Of a stretch of DNA of 64,000 bases, positions 44,852-53,280 are shown piece by piece. The position numbers and the translations under genes are program-made. Source of the stretch: Methylomonas koyamae (GTDB taxonomy: Bacteria > Pseudomonadota > Gammaproteobacteria > Methylococcales > Methylomonadaceae). The stretch spans positions 62,001 through 126,000 of the forward strand of contig NZ_PPPU01000003.1 of the NCBI RefSeq assembly GCF_006483455.1. Direction: 5' to 3'. The notes under the pieces were generated by a model. It saw only the letters and a program-made list of their open reading frames with translations. It was not told where the DNA came from and did not search any database. The stretch's first letter is position 1, and the number at the start of each line of letters is the position of its first letter.

Positions 44852-44868
44852 TGCGGCATATTGCCGCA
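44852..44868 (+). promoter_or_regulatory. Hairpin just before the ribosome site of the first small secreted gene
   Basis: TGCGGCA (44852-44858) pairs perfectly with TGCCGCA (44862-44868) with a 3-base loop, and AGAGGAAG follows at once. An analogous hairpin lies at the same place before the next gene. Confidence 0.55.
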
Positions 44869-44880
44869 GAGGAAGTTTAC

Positions 44881-45306
44881 ATGAAACAGCCAATGTTCAA
44901 AACCGCATTATTGTCTTCCTTGATGCTGGCCGGGTTGGGTTTTGCATCCGTCGGTCATGCATTTTCGGGCTCGCTGGGTTCCACTACTACCGAGAACCTC
45001 GACATTTGGCACGCCACCTGTACCGCCGGTGCGTCGCTGACTGCCACCGTCGCCGGTACGCCAACCACCACCTCCGGTACTCGGGTATCGGTCGGCAATC
45101 TGGACGGTAAAAACTCCAGCACCTCCTGCACCGTAACCAGCGCCGCAGGTTGCACCACCGCGGCGGTCGCGGCCAACAATGCCGGCAATCCCAATACTTT
45201 TGTGCTTACCGTGGCGCAAACCACGGCCGCGGCTCATGCCTATACGGTCACGCCGAATTGCAGCTCCGGTGCGGCTAGTTCCATCACCCAAATCATCAAT
45301 CGGTAA
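44881..45306 (+). CDS. Small secreted Cys-containing protein, paralogue 1
   Basis: A 141-residue exported protein with a signal peptide (about residues 1-27, ending GHA). The mature part is Thr/Ser/Ala/Gly-rich with four Cys, probably two disulfides. It starts FSGSLGSTTTENLDIWHATC and ends ITQIINR. The same start and end pattern is seen in the next gene, so they form a family not recognised here. Fold and function are unknown; composition suggests a small beta-sandwich. The ATG at 44881 is chosen for the SD GAGGAAG. Confidence 0.76.
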   Translation: MKQPMFKTALLSSLMLAGLGFASVGHAFSGSLGSTTTENLDIWHATCTAGASLTATVAGTPTTTSGTRVSVGNLDGKNSSTSCTVTSAAGCTTAAVAANNAGNPNTFVLTVAQTTAAAHAYTVTPNCSSGAASSITQIINR

Positions 45307-45364
45307 TTCCTGCGTGACTGAAACCGCGGTTGCAGGGCAACCGTGACTTACTCATTTAGGTAAC

Positions 45365-45378
45365 GCGGCAAAAGCCGC
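45365..45378 (+). promoter_or_regulatory. Hairpin just before the ribosome site of the second small secreted gene
   Basis: GCGGC (45365-45369) pairs with GCCGC (45374-45378) around an AAAA loop, immediately followed by AAAGGAAG. It matches the position of the hairpin at 44852-44868. Confidence 0.5.
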
Positions 45379-45392
45379 AAAGGAAGACAAAC

Positions 45393-46052
45393 ATGAACAA
45401 TCTAACCAAAAAAACCGCACTATCCGCCGTATTGGCATTGGGTACGCTGGCTTACGCCGGCTGGGCGACGGCGCACGAAGCCGCCGGGGTGCTGGGTTCC
45501 ACCAGCGCTTCGACGGTGGATGTGTACCATACCAGTTGCTTTACCTTGTCGGCCGCGCAAGTTGCCGATCCATTGGGTGAATATTTCGGCGCATCCACGC
45601 TGGCGACCAAACGTTTCGTGGCGCAGGTGCACAAACAATGTACCACCAACAACGCCGCCTGCAATGCGGCGGCCGGCAGTGTGCGGGTCAGCATCGGCGC
45701 CATCGGCGGCAGCAACCAGGTTGGCGGTTCGTCGGCATCGACCAGCACCACCGGTTCCGGTGCGCAACATCCTGAAACCTTGCTGTGGTTGTCCGGCGCC
45801 GGCAGCGCCTGGGTGCAAGTGGCCGACACGGTCGGCGCCGACCGTAACGGCGATTACATCGTCGCGATCTCGCATAGCAGCGCGACGACGAACACCTATC
45901 AAGCCTCTTTCCATTGCGAAGACGTGTTGTTGGGAAATCCGGCTCCAGGAACAGATACACAACATACCGGCACCGGCGTCACCACCACCGGCGGCGCCAA
46001 CCCCAATGGTGTCGATCAAGCCGCCGACTACGTGCAAATCATCAACCAATGA
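45393..46052 (+). CDS. Small secreted Cys-containing protein, paralogue 2
   Basis: A 219-residue exported protein with a signal peptide (about residues 1-27). The mature part begins AAGVLGSTSASTVDVYHTSC and ends DYVQIINQ, the same frame as paralogue 1, but with a longer middle containing four further Cys or so and Gly/Thr/Asn-rich loops. Cys spacing suggests disulfide bonds, fitting the TlpA-like thioredoxin encoded at 50.9 kb. No family name could be given. It is 86 bases downstream of paralogue 1, probably in the same transcript. Confidence 0.75.
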   Translation: MNNLTKKTALSAVLALGTLAYAGWATAHEAAGVLGSTSASTVDVYHTSCFTLSAAQVADPLGEYFGASTLATKRFVAQVHKQCTTNNAACNAAAGSVRVSIGAIGGSNQVGGSSASTSTTGSGAQHPETLLWLSGAGSAWVQVADTVGADRNGDYIVAISHSSATTNTYQASFHCEDVLLGNPAPGTDTQHTGTGVTTTGGANPNGVDQAADYVQIINQ

Positions 46053-46322
46053 TGATCTAGTGCCATCGCGGAGCGGTTAAACCGCAGGCTGGGGCGCTAG
46101 TCTTCAGTCGCCAGGGACGGGCAGTGCAACGCCGGCGGGTTTCGGTCCGCCGGTTTCTTGACCGTCCATTGGCTAGTCGCTGGTGGTTCTGGCCCGGTGT
46201 GATCGAGCTTGGGTATGCAGCGCATACCGCAAAGGCCTTGCACACCAGCTAAATCTAAATCGGTACGCGATGCGCAGCCTAAGCCACTTGCGCAGCTCTG
46301 TTTATAAGGAAATTGACGCACC

Positions 46323-46535
46323 ATGTTTAAACCTTACCCCACCCTGATTTTGTTAACCCTGTTCACTGGCTGCGCCGAGGTGCAGCCCTGGCAGCGCGGC
46401 AACCTGGCCAAGCCGCAAATGGCCTTGGATCCTTACCCCTTGCAAAGCAGCTTGCGGGCCCATAATTACGGCAGCCGCGAGGCGTTGACCGGCGCTGCTA
46501 GCGGCGCGCAAGGAGGCGGCTGTGGCTGTTACTAA
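46323..46535 (+). CDS. DUF4266 lipoprotein
   Basis: A 70-residue lipoprotein with lipobox LFTGC (Cys17) and the DUF4266 pattern VQPWQRGNLAKPQM, then HNYGSREALTGAASG and a Cys-rich end GGGCGCY. DUF4266 genes recur beside DUF3570, ApbE and thioredoxin-like genes in many bacteria, as here; the function of the set is unknown. The three C-terminal Cys could bind metal. It overlaps the start of the 916-residue outer-membrane gene by 14 bases. Confidence 0.88.
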   Translation: MFKPYPTLILLTLFTGCAEVQPWQRGNLAKPQMALDPYPLQSSLRAHNYGSREALTGAASGAQGGGCGCY

Positions 46536-49272
46536 ACCGCCCATCGGCGCGCTGCAAGCGCTCAGCGCCGCCGCCTTGTTATTGCCCGGCCTGGCCCAGC
46601 GGCCGGTGCAGGCCGCCGAACTGGAAAGCGTGGATTTTCAATACGGCCACTATCAGGAGGGCAACCGCGCAGTTTATGGTCAGGGCTCCGATCCGGTAAC
46701 CAGCCAGAAGTTCGTCGCCAAAGCCCCGAATTATCTCAACCCCATCGAAGCCGACAGCCTGCGCGGCAGCGCCCGCATCGCCTTCAGCGATCGGCTGAAA
46801 TTTGCCTTCAATTACACTCAGGACACTTGGTCCGGCGCCACGCCGATCGCCACCGCGCCGGCGATTACCGGTAATTCCGCATTGAAGTATGATCCGACGT
46901 ATACGACGATTACCGGCGCCTCGCCACTCCTATCTGGTGGCGCGGCATTTTACGCCGACCGCAACGGCCGCTTATACGAAGTAGCAACCACCGGCGAATT
47001 CGATCCGGACACCGGCAGTCCGATCTTTGCCCCCGGCGCCCCGGCCGACCGCCTGACCCACGTCATGGTCGGCGCCTCGCCGGAACTGCGCCAGCAAGGC
47101 GACTTCAAACTCAGTTACGACTGGGACGAAGCGGCGGCCAGCCTCGGCGGCGGTACCTCGGTGGAAAACGACTACGAGTCGCGCTTCGCCAATCTGGGCC
47201 TGCGCCTGGACTTCAACCAAAAACGCACCAGCCTCAACTTCGGCGCCAGTTACACCAACAGCGCCACCCAGGCTACGCTGGATCCGCTTTCTCAGGGCTA
47301 TTTCTCGCAAGGCCCGGCCTATAACGACTTAGCTCAACTTTCTACCGACTACAATGCCGCCGGCGAAGCGATTGCCGAACATTGGAACAGCCGGGTCACC
47401 GGCGCCCGTATCGATAAGGAATACGACATCATCGTCAACCGTAACGGCGTTCACATCCCCAGCTTGCGCAGTACCACCCTGCGCGGCAACCGCCAGGATT
47501 GGGGCGCGGAACTGGGCCTGAGCCAGGTGCTGACCCCCCATGCCGTGCTGGCTTTGGACATGAGCTATACCCGCAGCGATGGCTTTTTGGGCAACCCTTA
47601 TAAAGCCGTCTACGCCTACAACGCATTGGTAACCCCCGGCCAGGACCTGAACCAACCCCTGTTGTACAGCGCGCGTGGCTCCGGTATTTACGAAGCCCGG
47701 CCTATCGTCCGCAACCAGTTCAATTGGCATGTGGGTTACAGCCAGTTCGTCGAGCCGCTGGACGCGGCGCTGCATTTCAATTACCGCTTCGGCCACGACG
47801 ACTGGGGCATAGACGCCCACACTTTCGACGCCGATTGGGTGCAACCCTTAGGGATGGGCTGGACCATCACCCCGACCCTGCGCTATTACTCGCAAAGCGC
47901 CGCCGAGTTTTACGCGCCTTACTTCACCACCATTACCGAAACGGCCACCGACCCGGATACCGGCGAAACCACCTATCGACCGATCAAGGCCCTGCCCAAG
48001 CATTATTCCAGCGACCAAAGGCTATCCGGTTATGGGGCCTTGAGCGGCGGAGTGGTTGTCGCCAAGCAGTTTGCCAGGGGCTTGAAGTTGCAGGTCGGCT
48101 TCGAGTATTACAGCCATCGCGGCAGCCTGAAACTGGGTGGCGGCGGCGAGCAGGATTTTGCCGACTACGACTACTGGAGCGCCAATGCTGCGCTCAGCGT
48201 TAACTTTGCCCAACTGGGTCGGGGCAGCGGGGCCGGCGACGGCCACCGCCACGGCGGCCACGCCGGCGCCGCGGCCCCGGCCGGAGTGATGTTTGCCCAT
48301 ACCCTGAACCAAGCCGGCGACTGGATGCTGGGCTACCGCTATCAGCGCAGCGAACAAGCCGGCGCCATGCTGCACGGCGACCGGGCGGTCGGCCAGGCCG
48401 ACATCGCCGCCAACGGCTGCGAAGGCGCCACCTGCGCGATGGCGCCGGCGTACATGGCGATGAATATGCATATGCTGGAACTGATGTACGCGCCGAGCGA
48501 CTGGCTGACCCTGATGCTGATGCCGCAATGGATGGACATGGCGATGGACATGACGATGCTGGTCGACGAACGCGACGGTAATGGCCATTCTCATGCCAGC
48601 AAAATGATCAACACTCATCAAACCGGCGGCATCGGCGACACCGGTTTGTACGCCTTGTTTAAAGTGCTGGCTTTTGACCGCCAGCAACTGGTGCTTAGCC
48701 TGGGCGGCAGCGCGCCGACTGGCGACGTCAATTGGGTGTGGCGTCGCAACTCGCCAGCAAGTTCAACCGGCGAAACTCCGATGGACTATGGCATGCAGAC
48801 CGGCAGCGGCACCTGGGACTTCAAACCCAGCCTGACCTATAGCGGCGCCTGGCAGGACTGGTTGTGGGGCGCCCAGGCCGGCGGCACCTTGCGCCTGCAA
48901 CACCACAACGAGGCCAAGTACGCCTTGGGCGATGTGTTTCAGGGTAGCGTCTGGGGCGGTTACCAGTTGACAGACTGGTTGTCCGGCAGCGTGCGCGGGA
49001 TTTATAGCTGGCAGGACAAGTTGCGCGGGCATTATCCAAACAACAGCTTGGGGCAGCCCTATAGCGGTCATGACGGCACCTTCGACAAGACCAGCAACTA
49101 CGGCGGCCAGTTCGTCGACCTGGGTTTGGGGTTGAACGTGCAATTTCGCGAAGGCGCGCTGGCCGGCCACGGTCTGAAGCTGGAATGGCTACAGCCGCTG
49201 TACACCAAGTTCAACGGCTACCAACTGGACCGCGACTACACCCTCAACGCCAACTGGAGTTATGACTTTTGA
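46522..49272 (+). CDS. Outer-membrane protein fusing DUF3570 and a Met/His-rich barrel
   Basis: A 916-residue exported protein. The GTG start at 46522 is fixed by AGGAGG five bases before it. A signal-like segment (residues 8-33) precedes a DUF3570-type beta-rich part (to about residue 565; AELESVDFQYGHYQEGNRAV, SDRLKFAFNYTQDTWSGATP). A His/Gly linker (GDGHRHGGHAG, about 572-582) leads to a second part with MAMNMHMLELMYAPSDWLTL, MLMPQWMDMAMDMTMLVDE and a barrel-like end GLKLEWLQPLYTKFNGYQL. Proteins matching the second part alone are common as separate Met-rich outer-membrane proteins, often in copper contexts. The usual separate forms suggest a true gene fusion. A metal link is inference. 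Confidence 0.82.
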   Translation: MAVTKPPIGALQALSAAALLLPGLAQRPVQAAELESVDFQYGHYQEGNRAVYGQGSDPVTSQKFVAKAPNYLNPIEADSLRGSARIAFSDRLKFAFNYTQDTWSGATPIATAPAITGNSALKYDPTYTTITGASPLLSGGAAFYADRNGRLYEVATTGEFDPDTGSPIFAPGAPADRLTHVMVGASPELRQQGDFKLSYDWDEAAASLGGGTSVENDYESRFANLGLRLDFNQKRTSLNFGASYTNSATQATLDPLSQGYFSQGPAYNDLAQLSTDYNAAGEAIAEHWNSRVTGARIDKEYDIIVNRNGVHIPSLRSTTLRGNRQDWGAELGLSQVLTPHAVLALDMSYTRSDGFLGNPYKAVYAYNALVTPGQDLNQPLLYSARGSGIYEARPIVRNQFNWHVGYSQFVEPLDAALHFNYRFGHDDWGIDAHTFDADWVQPLGMGWTITPTLRYYSQSAAEFYAPYFTTITETATDPDTGETTYRPIKALPKHYSSDQRLSGYGALSGGVVVAKQFARGLKLQVGFEYYSHRGSLKLGGGGEQDFADYDYWSANAALSVNFAQLGRGSGAGDGHRHGGHAGAAAPAGVMFAHTLNQAGDWMLGYRYQRSEQAGAMLHGDRAVGQADIAANGCEGATCAMAPAYMAMNMHMLELMYAPSDWLTLMLMPQWMDMAMDMTMLVDERDGNGHSHASKMINTHQTGGIGDTGLYALFKVLAFDRQQLVLSLGGSAPTGDVNWVWRRNSPASSTGETPMDYGMQTGSGTWDFKPSLTYSGAWQDWLWGAQAGGTLRLQHHNEAKYALGDVFQGSVWGGYQLTDWLSGSVRGIYSWQDKLRGHYPNNSLGQPYSGHDGTFDKTSNYGGQFVDLGLGLNVQFREGALAGHGLKLEWLQPLYTKFNGYQLDRDYTLNANWSYDF

Positions 49273-49318
49273 GGGTGGCCATGCCCTCACCCCCAAGCCT
49301 TCTCCTATGGAGAGAAGG
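49271..49318. repeat. Palindromic intergenic element after the outer-membrane gene
   Basis: Two hairpins lie at the end of the gene: GAGGG with CCCTC (49271-49288) and CCTTCTC (49298-49304) with GAGAAGG (49312-49318). The sequence CCCTCACCCCCAAGCC resembles dispersed palindromic units common in proteobacterial genomes. No T run follows. Confidence 0.4.
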
Positions 49319-49492
49319 GAGCCGGAGGCGTAGGCTGGGTAGAGCGATAGCGACACCCGGCCTGAATGCCGGGTTTCCTTGCATTAAACCTTGTCTGCGG
49401 CCCAAGGTATGACGCCGGATGCAAATCGCCATTTTTCCAAGCAGAAGCGATCATCGCAACGCTGCGCCTTTTTTCGATAGGAGGATTACGCC

Positions 49493-50290
49493 ATGACATC
49501 ACCCAAACTATGTGCCCTGGCCTTACTCGTGCCGTTGTGGGGCTGCGCCACCGCCCCGGATAAACCGGCCGAACCCGCGGCGCTGGACACCGAACAGCGA
49601 CAATCCAGTTATGCCCAGGGCGTGAAATACATGCAAAACCTGAAGGTCAGCGACATTCCGCTGGATCAGGAGCTGTTCCTGCAGGGCATGAACGACGTGC
49701 TGCATAAACGGCCATTGCGCTTGAATCCCGAGCAATTGCAGAAAGGCCAGGACTGGGTGTTCGTGCAGCACGTTATGTATACCGAAAAACTGGCGGCGGC
49801 CAATCAGGCCAAAAGCGAGGCGTTTTTGCAACAGAACCGCAGCCAGCCCGGCGTTACCACCACGCCCAGCGGTTTGCAATATCAGGTGCTGATACCTGGC
49901 CGCGAAGCCGGCGCCAAGCCGGCCGCTACGGACAGCGTGCGCTTGCAGTATCGGATCGCCCGCCTGGACGGGAATGAACTGACGGCAAATAAGCCGGAAG
50001 TGCCGGCCGAAGTGCCGCTGAGCGGGTTGGTGCCGGGGTGGCGGGAAGCGCTAGGGTTGATGACGCCCGGCGCCAAATGGCGTTTATTCCTGCCGCCCGA
50101 ACTGGCCTATGGTGCGGACGGTCTGGCTGGCAAGGTACAACCCAACGAAGCCTTGATTGTCGACCTGGAGTTGCTTGAGATCAAGTCTGGGGGCACGGCG
50201 CAAATGGCGCCGAAAAAAACTCTGACCGCCGGCCCCGGCGGCGATGTCAAACCAACCTCCCGCTGGTTGGCTCCAGCCGGCGGTGGCTAA
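49493..50290 (+). CDS. FKBP-type peptidyl-prolyl isomerase lipoprotein
   Basis: A 265-residue envelope lipoprotein (lipobox LWGC, Cys18). An FKBP N-terminal helical dimerisation region (QRQSSYAQGVKYMQNLKVSD, about residues 35-130) precedes an FKBP domain (TPSGLQYQVLIPGREAGAKP to LIVDLELLEI) with GWREALGLMTPGAKWRLFLP and PPELAYGADG. It is FkpA/Mip-like, a periplasmic chaperone and prolyl isomerase, probably helping to fold the surrounding outer-membrane and secreted proteins. A polar tail of about 30 residues follows. AGGAGG lies 11 bases before the ATG. Confidence 0.88.
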   Translation: MTSPKLCALALLVPLWGCATAPDKPAEPAALDTEQRQSSYAQGVKYMQNLKVSDIPLDQELFLQGMNDVLHKRPLRLNPEQLQKGQDWVFVQHVMYTEKLAAANQAKSEAFLQQNRSQPGVTTTPSGLQYQVLIPGREAGAKPAATDSVRLQYRIARLDGNELTANKPEVPAEVPLSGLVPGWREALGLMTPGAKWRLFLPPELAYGADGLAGKVQPNEALIVDLELLEIKSGGTAQMAPKKTLTAGPGGDVKPTSRWLAPAGGG

Positions 50291-50510
50291 TGTGTCGTCG
50301 CGGTCTATGAACTTGATATCGCGTTGGGCGGTTTCACCTGCGTTTTGGCATGTCGGAGCAGGACCGCGGTTATAGATCGGACCGGTTTAACCGGCGGGTT
50401 AATTTCAGTTGTGCTGTAACTCCAAACACCATGCCCGATGCCGGCGCGAAAGGCATTGGCCGGGACTAGGCTGCCGTTCGCGGCGGCAGATTTTTAACCT
50501 AGGAGAGATG

Positions 50511-50822
50511 ATGGACGAGTCGGTTATGGGTAAACGGAATGCGGTGCGTTCGCTGGCGATGCAGCGAGATATGCGCGAGCAGCGCCAAGCGCAGGTCGAG
50601 CCGGACGCCGGACCCGAGGGGAAACCGCCGAAGTCCACTCAACGGCGGGCAAGGCGGGTGCCGGCAGAGGAGTTTCCGTCAGCGCGGTATTTTCAGGTGC
50701 ATTTCGAGCAGTTGCACGAGCAGTTGTCGTTGACCACACGTCAACTGGTAATCTTGAGTGACCGAGTGCAAGATTTGGAGCGCGAAGTGAACCGCTTGAA
50801 TGAGGACCCCGGTCCGCCTTGA
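50511..50822 (+). CDS. Small coiled-coil protein, unknown function
   Basis: A 103-residue soluble protein not recognised. The N-terminal half is highly charged (Arg, Gln, Glu, Pro), the C-terminal half forms a predicted coiled coil (about residues 62-97, FEQLHEQLSLTTRQLVILSD and RVQDLEREVNRLNE). Two adjacent ATGs exist; the second, at 50511, is five bases from AGGAG and is preferred. It is placed between the FKBP and TlpA-like genes on the same strand. No signal peptide, so cytosolic. Confidence 0.65.
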   Translation: MDESVMGKRNAVRSLAMQRDMREQRQAQVEPDAGPEGKPPKSTQRRARRVPAEEFPSARYFQVHFEQLHEQLSLTTRQLVILSDRVQDLEREVNRLNEDPGPP

Positions 50823-50913
50823 AGGCGGCTGTGAGCAAATCGGGAGTTTGGATGCCGCTCGGCGCTAGGGCGCTGGGCAGTATGGGTTTGGACCGTTTGG
50901 GAGAGGAATAAAG

Positions 50914-51441
50914 ATGAAAGATCGATCTATTCGACGTTTGACGTTTTTGCAGTGGGGCGCGGTGGTATTGGGTGTATCTTGCGCTATGTCGGCCGTGGCT
51001 GCCGAGGTTAATCAAGCCGCGCCGGCATGCGCTTTGCCCGCTATGCCCGACGGCAAGACTTTGCAGTGGCAGCAACTCAAAAATCAAGTGGTATATGTGG
51101 ACTTTTGGGCGTCGTGGTGCGGACCGTGCATGCAATCGTTTCCGTTTATGAATGAGTTGCAGCGCGAATACGGTCAGCGAGGCTTGCAGGTGGTGGCGGT
51201 CAATCTTGACGAGGAGGACGCCGACGCGCAGGCATTTTTGGCGAAAGCGCGCCCTGTTTTTGCGGTGGCAGCCGATCCGAGTCAGCAATGTGCCAAGAAT
51301 TTTGCGGTGGAAGCGATGCCTTCTTCGTATTTGATCGATCGCAAAGGCCATGTGCGATTCATCCACAAAGGCTTTCGGCCGGGCGAAGTCGACGAGTTAC
51401 GCGGCATATTGAAACAACTGCTCGACGAGCCGGCGACATAG
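50914..51441 (+). CDS. TlpA/ResA-like thioredoxin, exported
   Basis: A 175-residue thioredoxin-fold protein with a signal peptide (about residues 1-29). The active site is WCGPC in VVYVDFWASWCGPCMQSFPF, and the cis-Pro is in EAMPSSYLIDRKGHV. This type reduces disulfides in exported proteins, for example for cytochrome c or metal-centre maturation. Its neighbours are ApbE and Cys-rich secreted proteins, so those may be its clients. A TlpA-like gene is a regular member of DUF4266/DUF3570/ApbE clusters. Confidence 0.9.
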   Translation: MKDRSIRRLTFLQWGAVVLGVSCAMSAVAAEVNQAAPACALPAMPDGKTLQWQQLKNQVVYVDFWASWCGPCMQSFPFMNELQREYGQRGLQVVAVNLDEEDADAQAFLAKARPVFAVAADPSQQCAKNFAVEAMPSSYLIDRKGHVRFIHKGFRPGEVDELRGILKQLLDEPAT

Positions 51442-51564
51442 GAGTCGCACAGCGAGCGGTATGGCCTAAAACTTTTCGGGAGAGCAAGATCGATTTGTGG
51501 CCAGACTTTATCGCAACCGTGGATTTTGGTTAAATCGCGGTCTTGCCTTAGCGATTTCCTGATC

Positions 51565-52491
51565 ATGAACTCCAACAAACCGGCGACGAATCGGCCGTTA
51601 ACCTATTACCGCCGGGAATTCAACGCAATGGGTACCCCGTGCGAAATTCAATTGTTTGCCGTCAGCACCGCCGCCGCCAGTGCGGCGGCGGATGCGGCGG
51701 TGGCCGAAGTCCAACGTTTGGAGGCGCGATATTCCCGCTACCGTCCCGACAGTTTTCTGTCGGAAATCAACCGGGCCGCTGCGGCCGGAGCCACGATCGA
51801 AGTGGATGCCGAAACTGCAAGTTTGTTGGATTACGCCACGACCTGCCACCAGCAAAGCGACGGTTTGTTCGACATTACTTCAGGACTTTTGCGGCAGGCC
51901 TGGAAATTTGATTCCGGCCGTTTGCCCGAGCCGGCTGCACTGGCGGCGCTATTGGCCAAAGTCGGTTGGGATAAGGTGGTTTGGCAAAAGCCTTTATTGG
52001 GTTTCGGCGTCACGGGCATGGAAATCGACTTCGGCGGCGTGGTTAAGGAATACGCCGCGGATTGCGCGGCGACGGTTTGCCGCAATCGTGGCGTCAAACA
52101 CGGCGTGGTTAATTTGGGCGGCGATATTCGGGTGATCGGGCCGCGCGGCGACGGGACGCCGTGGCGGGTCGGCATTCGCGATCCGCGTCAACGCGGCGAG
52201 ATTCTAAAGACGTTACCCGTTTATGAAGGTGCAGTGGCCAGTAGCGGCGATTACGAACGTTGCTTGTTAATTGACGGTGTGCGCTACGGCCATATTCTTA
52301 ACCCGAAAACCGGCTGGCCGGTCAGGCATCTGGCGGCCGTTACCGCGGTCGCCGATTTTTGCGTGGTGGCGGGCAGTGCATCGACGATTGCGATGTTAAA
52401 AGAGGCGGACGGCGTCGAGTGGTTGCGGCAGTTGAATTTGCCCCACCTGTGGGTGGATGTGCATGGCGTCGGCGGCGGCACACTGGGCTAG
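51565..52491 (+). CDS. apbE: FAD:protein FMN transferase (ApbE family)
   Basis: A 308-residue ApbE-family enzyme that attaches FMN from FAD to a Thr/Ser of exported proteins. Family motifs are present: FNAMGTPCEIQLF, LSEINRAA, LFDITSGLLRQAWKF, EIDFGGVVKEYAAD, GVVNLGGDIRVIG and the metal-site region SSGDYERC with GHILNPKTGWPV. There is no clear signal peptide or lipobox at the chosen start, unlike typical ApbE lipoproteins, so it is either cytosolic or the start is misjudged. No FMN-acceptor motif (DxxSGAT type) was found in neighbouring proteins. It is convergent with comF, 20 bases away. Confidence 0.9.
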   Translation: MNSNKPATNRPLTYYRREFNAMGTPCEIQLFAVSTAAASAAADAAVAEVQRLEARYSRYRPDSFLSEINRAAAAGATIEVDAETASLLDYATTCHQQSDGLFDITSGLLRQAWKFDSGRLPEPAALAALLAKVGWDKVVWQKPLLGFGVTGMEIDFGGVVKEYAADCAATVCRNRGVKHGVVNLGGDIRVIGPRGDGTPWRVGIRDPRQRGEILKTLPVYEGAVASSGDYERCLLIDGVRYGHILNPKTGWPVRHLAAVTAVADFCVVAGSASTIAMLKEADGVEWLRQLNLPHLWVDVHGVGGGTLG

Positions 52492-52511
52492 GCTGCTGAG
52501 CAGGCCGCGAT

Positions 52512-53213
52512 TCAGGCCCGGGCGCAGACCCAAACGTCCACCCGGCCGACACCGGCCTGCTTTAACACACCGGCCAGCGCCGAAGCGGTGGCGCCGGTGG
52601 TCATCACATCGTCGACGATCGCTACATGCTCAGCTTTTAACGATTTAATCAGACGAAATGCGCCGCGCATGTTCTTGTGCCGTTGTTTGGCCGGCAAGCC
52701 GGTTTGATGCACGGTATCCCGGCTGCGCGCCACACTATACAAATCCAGCGGCAGCTCGAAGCGCCGGGCCAAATGGCGGGCAATCTCGATCGATTGGTTG
52801 AAACCGCGTTCCCGGTATCGGTGCGGATGCAGCGGCATCGGCAGCAGTAGTTCCGGCAGTTCGGCGCCGGCGGCGATATGCTCGGCGAGCAGCATGGCCA
52901 ACAGGCGCGCATTTTTATAATCGCGGCCGAATTTCAACTGACCGATCAGGTAGGGCATCTGATAACGGTACAGATACGGCGCATAGGTCTCGTCGAACTG
53001 CGGCGAGCGTTTCAGGCAGCGCCCGCACAAGCTGGGCAGCGCAATCTCGCTCTCGAACGGTTCGCCGCAGCGATAACAGCAGCTTAGATTGCGCGGTAAA
53101 TCGTCCAAACAGCCCGCGCACAAGTCGAAATCGGCCAAGCCGGTATCGCCGCACAACACGCAACGCGGCGGCAACAGCTTTCGTTGTATAATCTTCAGCC
53201 AGTTGTTTACCAT
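52512..53213 (-). CDS. comF: ComF family protein
   Basis: A 233-residue protein with an N-terminal double zinc-ribbon (CVLCGDTG, CAGCLDDL, CCYRCGEP, CGRCLKRS) and a C-terminal phosphoribosyltransferase domain with the PRPP loop HVAIVDDVMTTGATASAL. ComF is linked to DNA uptake and is often next to bioB, as here (divergent). The start at 53213 is chosen; it has no good ribosome site, and a TTG at 53261 is the alternative. Confidence 0.9.
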   Translation of the reverse strand: MVNNWLKIIQRKLLPPRCVLCGDTGLADFDLCAGCLDDLPRNLSCCYRCGEPFESEIALPSLCGRCLKRSPQFDETYAPYLYRYQMPYLIGQLKFGRDYKNARLLAMLLAEHIAAGAELPELLLPMPLHPHRYRERGFNQSIEIARHLARRFELPLDLYSVARSRDTVHQTGLPAKQRHKNMRGAFRLIKSLKAEHVAIVDDVMTTGATASALAGVLKQAGVGRVDVWVCARA

Positions 53214-53280
53214 TTTTTTGCTGTTGGGTTGATAAGTGGCTGTAGCGGCCCCGCCTGACAATTTTTCGGAGAGTAACAGA

